From NCBI GenBank assembly GCA_902788345.1, contig CADAJP010000009.1, positions 1 to 44,334 on the forward strand: a stretch of DNA of 44,334 nt, written 5' to 3'. This stretch comes from an uncultured bacterium (lineage in GTDB: Bacteria; Cyanobacteriota; Vampirovibrionia; Gastranaerophilales; Gastranaerophilaceae). Made by a program: the position numbers and the translations under genes. Below the pieces are notes generated by a model, which was not told the DNA's origin, searched no databases, and saw only the letters and a program-made list of their open reading frames with translations. Shown here in pieces: positions 17,063 through 24,280 of this stretch; the first letter of the stretch is position 1; each line of letters begins with the position of its first letter.

Positions 17063-18313
17063 CTACCGTTTCATTATTTCTTCAATTAAATCAACTGTCC
17101 TTTGTGCCGCATGCCCGTCTTCCATACAGCCTTTGGAAGCTAAAAATTTATCAATATCACTTTGATATTTCTCATTGTCAAAATTTTCAATATTTTTTAT
17201 CAAAGCTGCGTTATCCGAAGATACAGGAAACGGCGTACTTTCAAGCGGATAATAAAAACCTCTGTCGGTATTAAATTTTTCAATATCAGTTGCAAAGATA
17301 AATCCCGGTTTTCTGCCAAGCATAAAATCAAAAATACAGCTTGAATAATCAGTTATCGCACAATTTGCACTCACTAACAATTCCTGTATATCAGGATAAA
17401 ATGTTCCGTCAATAATTTTTTCATTTTCTTTCGGAATTAAATCCCTGTCAATTTTTTTTGCTCTGGGGTGAAGTCTTGAAATACACACCCACTCACCGCC
17501 AATTTTTTCTTCAAGAGTTTTTAAAATTCTTTCGTAATCTAATTTGTAACATTCTATATCTCCATCATCACGGAAAGACGGTACATATAATAAAATCTTT
17601 TTATCTTGCGGGATTTCATAAAAATCTTTAACTTTTTTGCATATTTCTGCAGAGTCTTTGAAAAAAATATCATTTCTTGGATGTCCAAACTGCTTAATTT
17701 CATTTTCGAACCACAAAGCACGTCTAAAAATTTCGTTTTCAAACTTACTATTCGTTAATAAATAATCCCACATAGATGAATCAAATTTTGAACGCTCTAC
17801 CCATTCCTGTTTAAATTCATTTGTAAAAGCATCAACATCGGCATCGAGTTTTTTAATTCCCAAAGAACCATGCCAGGTTTGAATAAAATACTGACCTTCC
17901 TTTTTGGTAAGACCCTTTTTTATAAAATAATTCATACGCTGATTATTCACCCACAATTTTGCACTTGCGAGTTCTTTTAATGCAACCTTCGTTCCGTAAC
18001 CGACAAGCCTGATATTTTCAGGGAAATTACCTTTTTCAGTTTCTTTTTTTACATTTTTTACAAGCCAAACCAAGTCGTAAGGGAGATTTCTGCGTAATAT
18101 TTCTTGCGCAATATATTTTGGGTTACATCCGTAACTCCCGCCATTAAAATTGTCAAAAACTATTTTATTCTGTTCTACAGGAATTTCTGCGCAAAATTTT
18201 TTATAATAACCTGAACGATTAATGCGTATCGGGATACCCAAAATCGTTATCAGTTTATCCGTACCGGAATTTGTCAAAGAAAATATTTTTTCCAAAGGTC
18301 TTAGTTTAGGCAT
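17063..18313 (-). CDS. CDP-glycerol glycerophosphotransferase family protein (TagB/TagF-like)
   Basis: 416 residues. The catalytic part (about 130-400) has the PF04464 landmarks: IQTWHGSLGIKKLDAD, FGHPRNDIFF, LYVPSFRDDGD, SRLHPRA, and the C-terminal AITDYSSCIFDFMLGRKPGF. Relatives add glycerol-phosphate (or ribitol-phosphate) units to teichoic acids or to capsule polymers at the cytoplasmic face of the membrane. In a Gram-negative cell it more likely builds or decorates a capsule or O-chain. Its first 30 residues (LEKIFSLTNSGTDKLITI, then GIPIRI) match those of the LicD protein encoded just upstream, with which it overlaps by 8 bp. GAGG lies 7 nt before the ATG. Confidence 0.88.
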   Translation of the reverse strand: MPKLRPLEKIFSLTNSGTDKLITILGIPIRINRSGYYKKFCAEIPVEQNKIVFDNFNGGSYGCNPKYIAQEILRRNLPYDLVWLVKNVKKETEKGNFPENIRLVGYGTKVALKELASAKLWVNNQRMNYFIKKGLTKKEGQYFIQTWHGSLGIKKLDADVDAFTNEFKQEWVERSKFDSSMWDYLLTNSKFENEIFRRALWFENEIKQFGHPRNDIFFKDSAEICKKVKDFYEIPQDKKILLYVPSFRDDGDIECYKLDYERILKTLEEKIGGEWVCISRLHPRAKKIDRDLIPKENEKIIDGTFYPDIQELLVSANCAITDYSSCIFDFMLGRKPGFIFATDIEKFNTDRGFYYPLESTPFPVSSDNAALIKNIENFDNEKYQSDIDKFLASKGCMEDGHAAQRTVDLIEEIMKR

Positions 18314-19250
18314 TCTTAACCTCTTGTGAAAGTTTTTTCATCTGCTCTATCTCCTGCGGTGTAAAAACAGATTCATCTGTATGATGAGGACATATACTTT
18401 TTGGGAAACTCATATAATTCCCATATATATTTTTTAACATAAAATCAGTATCATTTGGGCAGGAAAAATAAAATTTTTCAAATTTTATTTTCTTTAACGG
18501 AAAAATTTGCTCATAATCATATATCCAGTTACTCCACCTGTGAGGAAAATCAATTCCCCAGTGAACAGATGGTTTATTCTTCTCATCAGGCACAATACCG
18601 GAATTAATTTTTTCATTTGTAATTCTTTTTAAATTTTTTAATAATTTATCCGTATCTTTTTCCCTGATTAAACTTAAACTCAGTCTTTTTCTTATTGAGC
18701 GGATTTTTTTATTAAGTTTTATTTTTTCTTCCCCTCTTACATCTTTTATATAAAAATCATGCGGGAAAATATCCAGAAACAACTGCTTAATTTTTCTGTG
18801 CTTAATTTTGAGAATACAAGTTGCCGGAGCATTTTTATCTCTCCACATTTCACAAAATAAATCAGAATCTTTAGTGGAAGAATTGAAAATTTCAGGGAAC
18901 TTTTCATAATCATCCCGCATCATATCAACATCCGTATCATCATCCCACGGAATAAAGCCCCCGTGTCTTTTTGCACCCAGCAAAGTACCACCGCTGAGCC
19001 AATAACGAATATTGTTTTCACAACACACCCTGTCAAATTCTTTTAATATATACAAAAGAGCGTATTGATATTCCCGTAAAAAACCTGTACTCGCCGGAAT
19101 TTTTGTTATATCATCATACTTTGAATAATCAGACTCTATATCTTTTGTATTTTTTTTCTTTAGTACACGTATCCTTATGCCAAAAATTTTAATTAATTTA
19201 TGGCTGTAATCCGCATCGCTTATTGAAAATATATTTTCCAAAAAATTCAT
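18306..19250 (-). CDS. LicD family phosphotransferase
   Basis: 314 residues from ATG 19250. The longer frame begins with TTG inside a terminator hairpin, so I reject it. The family core is clear: IRYWLSGGTLLGAKRHGG followed by IPWDDDTDVDM, a nucleotidyltransferase-like fold with metal-binding aspartates. LicD enzymes transfer phosphocholine or other phosphodiester groups (for example ribitol- or glycerol-phosphate) to surface glycans. No choline kinase or uptake gene is near, so the group transferred is unknown. Its N-terminus (LENIFSISDADYSHKLIK, then IFGIRIRV) resembles that of the next gene. TTGAAG, 17 nt, TATTAT lies just upstream (10 nt before the ATG), without Shine-Dalgarno sequence. 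Confidence 0.88.
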   Translation of the reverse strand: MNFLENIFSISDADYSHKLIKIFGIRIRVLKKKNTKDIESDYSKYDDITKIPASTGFLREYQYALLYILKEFDRVCCENNIRYWLSGGTLLGAKRHGGFIPWDDDTDVDMMRDDYEKFPEIFNSSTKDSDLFCEMWRDKNAPATCILKIKHRKIKQLFLDIFPHDFYIKDVRGEEKIKLNKKIRSIRKRLSLSLIREKDTDKLLKNLKRITNEKINSGIVPDEKNKPSVHWGIDFPHRWSNWIYDYEQIFPLKKIKFEKFYFSCPNDTDFMLKNIYGNYMSFPKSICPHHTDESVFTPQEIEQMKKLSQEVKNA

Positions 19251-19260
19251 CTCAAAAAGA

Positions 19261-19289
19261 ATAATAACACAAAATAAAACCCTCTTCAA
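19261..19289 (-). promoter_or_regulatory. Possible licD promoter, -10 box 10 nt before start
   Basis: TTGAAG (19289-19284), 17 nt, TATTAT (19266-19261), then 10 nt to the ATG at 19250. The -35 overlaps the loop and right arm of the terminator 19271-19300, so the two elements share DNA. Expected leader is about 3 nt. Confidence 0.35.
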
Positions 19290-19300
19290 AATGAAGAAGG
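19271..19300 (-). terminator. Intrinsic terminator after the small membrane protein gene
   Basis: On the reverse strand the arms CCTTCTTCA (19300-19292) and TGAAGAGGG (19288-19280) pair over 9 bp with one U-G wobble around a 3-nt loop, followed by TTTTATTT. It comes 27 nt after the stop codon at 19327 and separates that gene from the licD run. Confidence 0.7.
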
Positions 19301-19326
19301 TATATGTAAGATAGGATAGGATTGAT

Positions 19327-19599
19327 CTAAATTATAAATTCACTTCTTTTTTGTGCAAAAAATTTTCTGTAATCGGTAATCTGAGGTTTTTGAACAACAT
19401 ATTTATTTTTTGCCCTGAAATTTTTATTATTAAAATCTAAAAATGTTACCCCAAAAGAAAAAGTAAAAATTGCTATACTGAATATTATTAACGGCAGATA
19501 TAACAAACTATCAGCTCCTAAAATAAAAATCATGCCGGTACTGAATAATACACCTGAAATATTGAAAAACATAGTAACAAAATACATTAAATTTCTCAT
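19327..19599 (-). CDS. Small inner-membrane protein with two membrane segments, unknown
   Basis: 90 residues. Two hydrophobic segments (about 5-27 and 31-54) form a hairpin in the membrane and are followed by a basic soluble tail of about 35 residues (NNKNFRAKNKYVVQKPQITD). No family recognised. AAGGAG lies before the ATG, and an intrinsic terminator follows, so it is probably a one-gene unit. It is divergent from the WYL regulator gene with only 93 bp between them, which makes control by that regulator plausible. Confidence 0.7.
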   Translation of the reverse strand: MRNLMYFVTMFFNISGVLFSTGMIFILGADSLLYLPLIIFSIAIFTFSFGVTFLDFNNKNFRAKNKYVVQKPQITDYRKFFAQKRSEFII

Positions 19600-19640
19600 T
19601 TCATTCTCCTTTTTTACAATCTGATTTCCTTATGTTTTTA

Positions 19641-19649
19641 TGTTATTAT
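19641..19649 (+). promoter_or_regulatory. Extended -10 promoter of the WYL regulator gene
   Basis: TGTTATTAT (TG, one base, TATTAT), 43 nt before the ATG at 19693. A TTGACG on the opposite strand (19665-19660) may be the -35 of the divergent small membrane protein gene, so both promoters overlap in this gap. Confidence 0.35.
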
Positions 19650-19692
19650 GAAGATGCGTCAAATACGGTGATATTGAAAGGGAGAATTTATA

Positions 19693-20655
19693 ATGGCAGA
19701 AAAACCGAGATATTCAAGGGTTTCAGATATAATAGAACTTGCAACATTTATGTCCTCCAAAGTTCAGGGTATAACAATTTCAGATATTGAAGAAAGATAC
19801 AATGTTTCAAGAAGAACTGCAGAAAGAATGCGCGACAGCCTTACATGTATCTTTCCGCAAATTGACGAAATCGAAACAACTGATAACAAAAAGCACTGGG
19901 GGTTCATAAATTATTCCGTTAATCATCTTATTACATTTTCCCCTAAAGAAATAGTGAATCTTGAACAATTACAAAGAAGAACCACAAACAAAGAACTCAA
20001 AGCAGAACTTACAAATACCATAGAAAAAATTAAATCATTTAACCGCAAAGATGCCCTCTCAACAGAAAATAAAATCGAACTGTTTATGCAGACAGAGGGC
20101 TATGCCGTTCGCCAAATGCCAAAATATGAAATAAATATAGAAAAATTAGAAACTGTAAGAACAGCCCTGCAAAATTCCAAAATTATAACAGGAATTTATC
20201 ACGGAAAGGAAAGAACTTTAGAACCGCTTGGGATGATTTACGGAGAAAAAATATATCTTGTTGCACGGGAAAAGAAAAAAGGGAAAGACATTTATAACTA
20301 TCTTTTGCACAAATTTGAGAATTTGAAACTGACAGAAAAAACTTTTGATAAGGGTAATTTCAACCTGCAGGAATATTCAAATCAGTCATTTGGGGTTTAT
20401 CACGGCGAAATACTTAATGTCAAATTAAGATTTACCCCTGAAATCATGCCTGAAGCAATAAAATATAATTTTCACCCGACACAGAAAGTAAAAGTTGAAA
20501 AAGACGGCAGTTTAACAGTTACATTTAAAGCAAGCGGCGAAAAAGAAATTATCTGGCATGTATTCAAATGGGGAAAAGACTGTAAAATTCTTGAACCAAA
20601 ATCACTCAAAAACGAATACAAAAAATATCTTGAAGAAGTTTTAAAAGCACAATAA
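19693..20655 (+). CDS. WYL-domain transcriptional regulator
   Basis: 320 residues. An N-terminal helix-turn-helix (about 10-60: GITISDIEERYNVSRRTAER) of the DeoR/YafY type is followed by a WYL domain (about 150-235; LVAREKKKGKDIYNYLLHKF) and a C-terminal WCX-type extension (about 240-318). WYL proteins sense nucleic acid or nucleotide ligands and often repress stress or defence genes. AGGGAG precedes the ATG. It stands next to nadC (55 nt downstream, same strand) and divergent from a small membrane protein gene; either could be its target. The WYL triad itself is not conserved to the letter. Confidence 0.85.
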   Translation: MAEKPRYSRVSDIIELATFMSSKVQGITISDIEERYNVSRRTAERMRDSLTCIFPQIDEIETTDNKKHWGFINYSVNHLITFSPKEIVNLEQLQRRTTNKELKAELTNTIEKIKSFNRKDALSTENKIELFMQTEGYAVRQMPKYEINIEKLETVRTALQNSKIITGIYHGKERTLEPLGMIYGEKIYLVAREKKKGKDIYNYLLHKFENLKLTEKTFDKGNFNLQEYSNQSFGVYHGEILNVKLRFTPEIMPEAIKYNFHPTQKVKVEKDGSLTVTFKASGEKEIIWHVFKWGKDCKILEPKSLKNEYKKYLEEVLKAQ

Positions 20656-20710
20656 ATAATTGCAAACAACCTTTTTTTAATATAAAATTTTCAATCAAAA
20701 GGAGAAATCA

Positions 20711-21541
20711 ATGCTAAGTAATTTTTATATAGAAGAACATGTAAAACAGGCCTTACAGGAAGACATAGGCTTTGGTGATGTTACAACCGAAAGTATTATG
20801 GCGGAAGATAAAATTTTCTGCGCAAAATTAACTTCAAGAACAGAAGGAATTATCTGCGGTTTAGAAGTATTTAAAACAGTCTTCAAAATTTTATCAGATA
20901 AAGTTGAAGTAAAACTTCATTTTAAAGACGGCGACAAGATTAAAAAGGGTGATGTTCTTGCTGAAATTAAAGGACCTGCAAAATATATTCTTTTAGGGGA
21001 AAGAGTTTCTTTGAATTATATTCAGAGAATGAGCGGAATTGCAACAGAAACACGCAAATATCAGGATGCTATAGGCGAACTTCCATGCAAAATCGTTGAC
21101 ACAAGAAAAACAACCCCTAACTTCAGAGCTTTTGAAAAATATGCGGTAAAATGCGGGGGAGGAGCACTGCACCGATTCAATCTTTCAGACTGCGCAATGA
21201 TTAAAGACAATCACATTCAGGTTGCAGGCGGAGTTACAAACGCAATAAAAATGGTAAAAGCAAACCTATCCCACGCACACAAAATTGAACTTGAATGCGA
21301 CACTCTTGAACAAGTTAAAGAAGCATTGCCTTTGGGTGTTGATATTATAATGCTTGATAATATGAGTTTAGAACAAATGGAAGAAGCAGTACAGCTTATT
21401 GACCACAAGGCAATTGTTGAAGCAAGCGGAAATGTAAATCTTTCAACAGTTAAACAAATTGCACAATGCGGAGTTGACATTATTTCATCAAGTGCAATTG
21501 TTGCCAAAGCTCCGACACTTGATTTAGGACTCGATTTTTAA
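20711..21541 (+). CDS. nadC: Nicotinate-nucleotide pyrophosphorylase (carboxylating), quinolinate phosphoribosyltransferase
   Basis: 276 residues, full length. It makes nicotinate mononucleotide from quinolinate and phosphoribosyl pyrophosphate in de novo NAD synthesis. Motifs: EDIGFGDVTTESI (N-terminus), GERVSLNYIQRMSGIATET, VDTRKTTPNFRAFEKYAV, CGGGALHRFNLSDCAMIKDN and DIIMLDNMS. The position usually written GGGxNHR reads GGGALHR here, a change also seen as Pro in some relatives, so I still call NadC and not its molybdenum-linked paralogue ModD. It has AAGGAG 7 nt before the ATG. nadA and nadB are not in the window. It ends 4 nt from the convergent FlhA-C-like gene. Confidence 0.93.
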   Translation: MLSNFYIEEHVKQALQEDIGFGDVTTESIMAEDKIFCAKLTSRTEGIICGLEVFKTVFKILSDKVEVKLHFKDGDKIKKGDVLAEIKGPAKYILLGERVSLNYIQRMSGIATETRKYQDAIGELPCKIVDTRKTTPNFRAFEKYAVKCGGGALHRFNLSDCAMIKDNHIQVAGGVTNAIKMVKANLSHAHKIELECDTLEQVKEALPLGVDIIMLDNMSLEQMEEAVQLIDHKAIVEASGNVNLSTVKQIAQCGVDIISSSAIVAKAPTLDLGLDF

Positions 21542-21545
21542 AAAA

Positions 21546-23027
21546 TTATATTTCTGCCAAAACTTCTGTTTTAAATGATGTACCGATTTCTTCATGTGCA
21601 AGTACAACAATATTGTTTACATACAAGCTCAACAGTGAAAACATCATTTGTCTGATTTCCATCGGCACAATAATTTTTGGCTCATATATATTGAGTTTTT
21701 TTGCTTTTTTAATAATTTTATTCGCAATCTTTTCAGCTATATCCGCATCAATTTTTATCATTGATTCATCGCTGTCATCGACTTCATCAAGTAATTTTGA
21801 ATAAGTATCATCAGAAAATTCAAATACGCTGATTGTTTCACCGTCTTCATTCAAATATTTTTTGCATATCTGACGGGACAAAGCAAGACGAATTTTATTG
21901 ATAACATCAACCTTTGAATTATCATCTACAAAATCATTAATTTTTTCAAAAATATAGGTGATATTTTTAATAGAAACATGTTCTTTTATTAAAGAAGTCA
22001 TAATATATTTTAAATCAGCATAATTTAAAACATCAGGTATTATGTTATCAACAAGAAAAGAATTTTCCTTTTCCACAACATCCAAATACTTATCTATATC
22101 CTCATAATCAAGCAAATCATCTACATATTTTACGGCGACATACTCAAGAGCATGCGCAATATATTCAGAAGATGTTAAACCTGTCTGCCAAAAATCTTTG
22201 CATTTTTCTTTGTCAATCCATATAACTTTTTTACCGCTTATTTCATCTTCTGCAGTAATAGAATTTTTTATCTTATGTTCTGTATGCACTTCATCAGCAA
22301 AAAACATCTTATATTCAGGATAAACCGTAGCTCTGAATACTTCCATTCCGCGTATTCTTATACTAAATTCGCAAGGATTCAAATTTTCATCATCTTTGAA
22401 TATAACTTTTGGAATTACATATCCATAATTTTCAGTCATATCAAGTCTTGCCTTGACAGTCTGTGCAACAAGAGGTTCTTCACCAAAAGTTTGTCTTTCG
22501 GAATCAATAAATCCCAAAAGTTCTTCACTTAAATAAATGGTAAGTTTTTCTTCATGAAGCTTTGAAAACATCAAATCCGGAGAAGTAGCCTTCGTAAGTT
22601 CCCCTCTCAAATCATCAAGCTCTTTCAAACCGGAAGAAATTTTGTCGTTAAGTTTTTTTCTTGAACCGGGAGCTTCAGAATCTAATTGTGCCTTAACCTG
22701 ATTTATTTCTTCTCTTTTTGCTTTTATTTTTCTTTGAATATCAAGACATTTTTCATATTCCGTCATTTTTGGAGAAAGCATTTTTTCCATTTGACTTTTA
22801 AAGTCTGAAATACTGATTATATCATTTTCTGCGGAAGAAGTTGATTTAGCTTCACGCATAAAAATACAATTTAACTGGGTATTATCTTCATCATCAGTGC
22901 CCACTTCAGTCATACTATATAAATCCCACCCATTCATTGACATCTCATTGAGTAAATTTTGCAACTCCTGAGCATTTTCAGCCGAGCAAGTTTTTATGAC
23001 ATATTCCATCCTGTTTTTTCCGAGCAT
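21546..23027 (-). CDS. Soluble FlhA C-terminal-domain-like protein with DUF4177-like N-terminus
   Basis: 493 residues with no signal peptide or membrane segment. Residues 7-59 (MEYVIKTC, LLNEMSMNGWDLYSM, CIFMRE) look like DUF4177. A coiled coil with charged heptads follows (about 90-148). From about 160 to the end the sequence follows the cytosolic domain of FlhA/SctV, the export gate of flagella and type III secretion. YGYVIPKVIFKDDENLNP matches the GFVVPPVRIRDN segment. FSIRIRGMEV matches YRIKIKGVEV. KKVIWIDKEKCKDFWQTGLT matches the PAVWI...GYTVVD stretch. EYIAHALEYVAVKYVDDLLD matches the THLSEVI...HADELL helix. The end VVLAHEEIGTSFKTEVL matches VLSFAEIPDD. The eight-helix membrane domain is absent. 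It follows udp by 3 nt, its AAAGG being formed by the udp end. The family match rests on my own reading; its function is unknown. Confidence 0.7.
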   Translation of the reverse strand: MLGKNRMEYVIKTCSAENAQELQNLLNEMSMNGWDLYSMTEVGTDDEDNTQLNCIFMREAKSTSSAENDIISISDFKSQMEKMLSPKMTEYEKCLDIQRKIKAKREEINQVKAQLDSEAPGSRKKLNDKISSGLKELDDLRGELTKATSPDLMFSKLHEEKLTIYLSEELLGFIDSERQTFGEEPLVAQTVKARLDMTENYGYVIPKVIFKDDENLNPCEFSIRIRGMEVFRATVYPEYKMFFADEVHTEHKIKNSITAEDEISGKKVIWIDKEKCKDFWQTGLTSSEYIAHALEYVAVKYVDDLLDYEDIDKYLDVVEKENSFLVDNIIPDVLNYADLKYIMTSLIKEHVSIKNITYIFEKINDFVDDNSKVDVINKIRLALSRQICKKYLNEDGETISVFEFSDDTYSKLLDEVDDSDESMIKIDADIAEKIANKIIKKAKKLNIYEPKIIVPMEIRQMMFSLLSLYVNNIVVLAHEEIGTSFKTEVLAEI

Positions 23028-23030
23028 AAT

Positions 23031-23789
23031 CTAACCTTTCAACAATTTTATTGCTTCAATTGCAGTTTTTATAGCACCGTCTGTATCATGAACAATTGGA
23101 TTTTCCAAACTTAATTTTTCACGTTCCTGATTTGCTACCGTCAAAAATACAGAACCGACTCTTACCTTTAAATGACTTGCCACAACAAAAAGAGCGGCAG
23201 ACTCCATTTCAGAAGCCAAACAACCTAAACGCTTCCATGCTTCCCATTTATTTAATAATTCATAAGAAACAGGCTTGGTTTCAGGACTGTGCTGACCGTA
23301 AAAAGAATCTTTACACTGAACAATCCCGGTATGATAGTTAAAACCAAGAGATTTTGCCGAATTTACAAGAGCATTTACAATCTCAAAATTTGCAACTGCA
23401 GGAAATTCAATAGGAGCATATTCTCTGCTTGTTCCTTCCATTCGGATAGCACCTGTTGCAATGACAATATCACCGCCTTTAACATCAATATCCATACCTC
23501 CGCATGTACCTACACGAATGAAAGTATCTGCACCAATTTTGTGCAGTTCTTCCATCGCAATAGAAGCCGAAGGACCTCCTATACCGGTAGAAGTAACACT
23601 AACCTTTTCTCCGTCAATGTATCCGGTATATGTAACATACTCCCTGCTATCAGCCATTAATTGCGGCTTATCAAAATATTTTGCAATTTTCTCACAACGC
23701 TTGGGATCCCCCGGAAGAATAACATATTTCCCGACATCACCCTTTTTCAATCCAATGTGATATTGCCTGCCGTCTTGTGTATAATCCAT
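23031..23789 (-). CDS. udp: Uridine phosphorylase (nucleoside phosphorylase family)
   Basis: 252 residues, usual length. Phosphate-binding [14 protein letters not shown], the nucleoside phosphorylase signature [28 protein letters not shown], and the active-site [12 protein letters not shown] are present, in the arrangement of uridine phosphorylase. It splits uridine to uracil and ribose 1-phosphate for pyrimidine salvage. Purine or mixed specificity cannot be excluded. It lies between the skp-like gene (11 nt upstream) and the FlhA-C-like gene (3 nt downstream), an unusual place for a salvage enzyme. Confidence 0.9.
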   Translation of the reverse strand: MDYTQDGRQYHIGLKKGDVGKYVILPGDPKRCEKIAKYFDKPQLMADSREYVTYTGYIDGEKVSVTSTGIGGPSASIAMEELHKIGADTFIRVGTCGGMDIDVKGGDIVIATGAIRMEGTSREYAPIEFPAVANFEIVNALVNSAKSLGFNYHTGIVQCKDSFYGQHSPETKPVSYELLNKWEAWKRLGCLASEMESAALFVVASHLKVRVGSVFLTVANQEREKLSLENPIVHDTDGAIKTAIEAIKLLKG

Positions 23790-23800
23790 ATTTATAAAGC

Positions 23801-24244
23801 CTATTTCAATTTTTGAATGATAAGGTCTGTAACGTCAACACCGCCAACAAATACAACCTGATCTGAGAATATTGCATCTAATTTTTGTGCAACCATAACA
23901 GATTTTGCAATAGCCTGAATATTATTCAAGATTTGAGTTTCTTTATCTCTTTGTAATTTCATTAAGGCTTCTTGTTTAGCCTTCATAGTATTTTCAACCT
24001 GAGTTTGAAAATTTTGTTTCTGTAAAGGAGTTGTTAAATTCTTGTATTGTTTTTCCTGTTCAAGCATATATTGCTGCAATTCAAGAGTTTTTGCATCAAT
24101 TTCTTTTACAGCTTGCTGTGCAACTGAATAACTTTCTAAAACTCTCTGATAATCGATATACCCTACTTCAGCTTTTGCACAATTACCAACTGCCAAAATA
24201 ATTCCTGATACAATCATCAACGCCATTAATTTTAAATTTTTCAT
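23801..24244 (-). CDS. Periplasmic chaperone, OmpH/Skp family
   Basis: 147 residues with signal peptide ([20 protein letters not shown], cleavage near AKA). The mature protein starts [20 protein letters not shown], the typical OmpH start (a beta strand with VDxxRVL), and continues as a long helical hairpin (about 45-115, heptad pattern [18 protein letters not shown]). Skp forms trimers that hold unfolded outer-membrane proteins. It follows the Omp85 gene by 36 nt with AGGAGG before the ATG. Skp next to Omp85 is the classical order and supports both calls. Confidence 0.9.
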   Translation of the reverse strand: MKNLKLMALMIVSGIILAVGNCAKAEVGYIDYQRVLESYSVAQQAVKEIDAKTLELQQYMLEQEKQYKNLTTPLQKQNFQTQVENTMKAKQEALMKLQRDKETQILNNIQAIAKSVMVAQKLDAIFSDQVVFVGGVDVTDLIIQKLK

Positions 24245-24280
24245 ACTTCCTCCTGTATAATTTTATTTAGTTATATTTTA

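Noticed and set aside
19250..19289. TTG 19289 as start of the LicD protein
   Set aside because: It lies within the loop and right arm of the terminator 19271-19300 and adds a hydrophobic stretch not seen before the shared LE.IFS motif.
20711..21541. ModD (molybdenum-linked) instead of NadC
   Set aside because: MIKDN, TTPNFRAFEKYAV and the N-terminal EDIGFGDVTTESI are those of NadC, and no molybdate transporter gene is near.
21546..23027. A complete flagellar or type III secretion island
   Set aside because: Only the FlhA-C-like gene is seen. No other export, basal-body, chaperone or flagellin gene is in the window.
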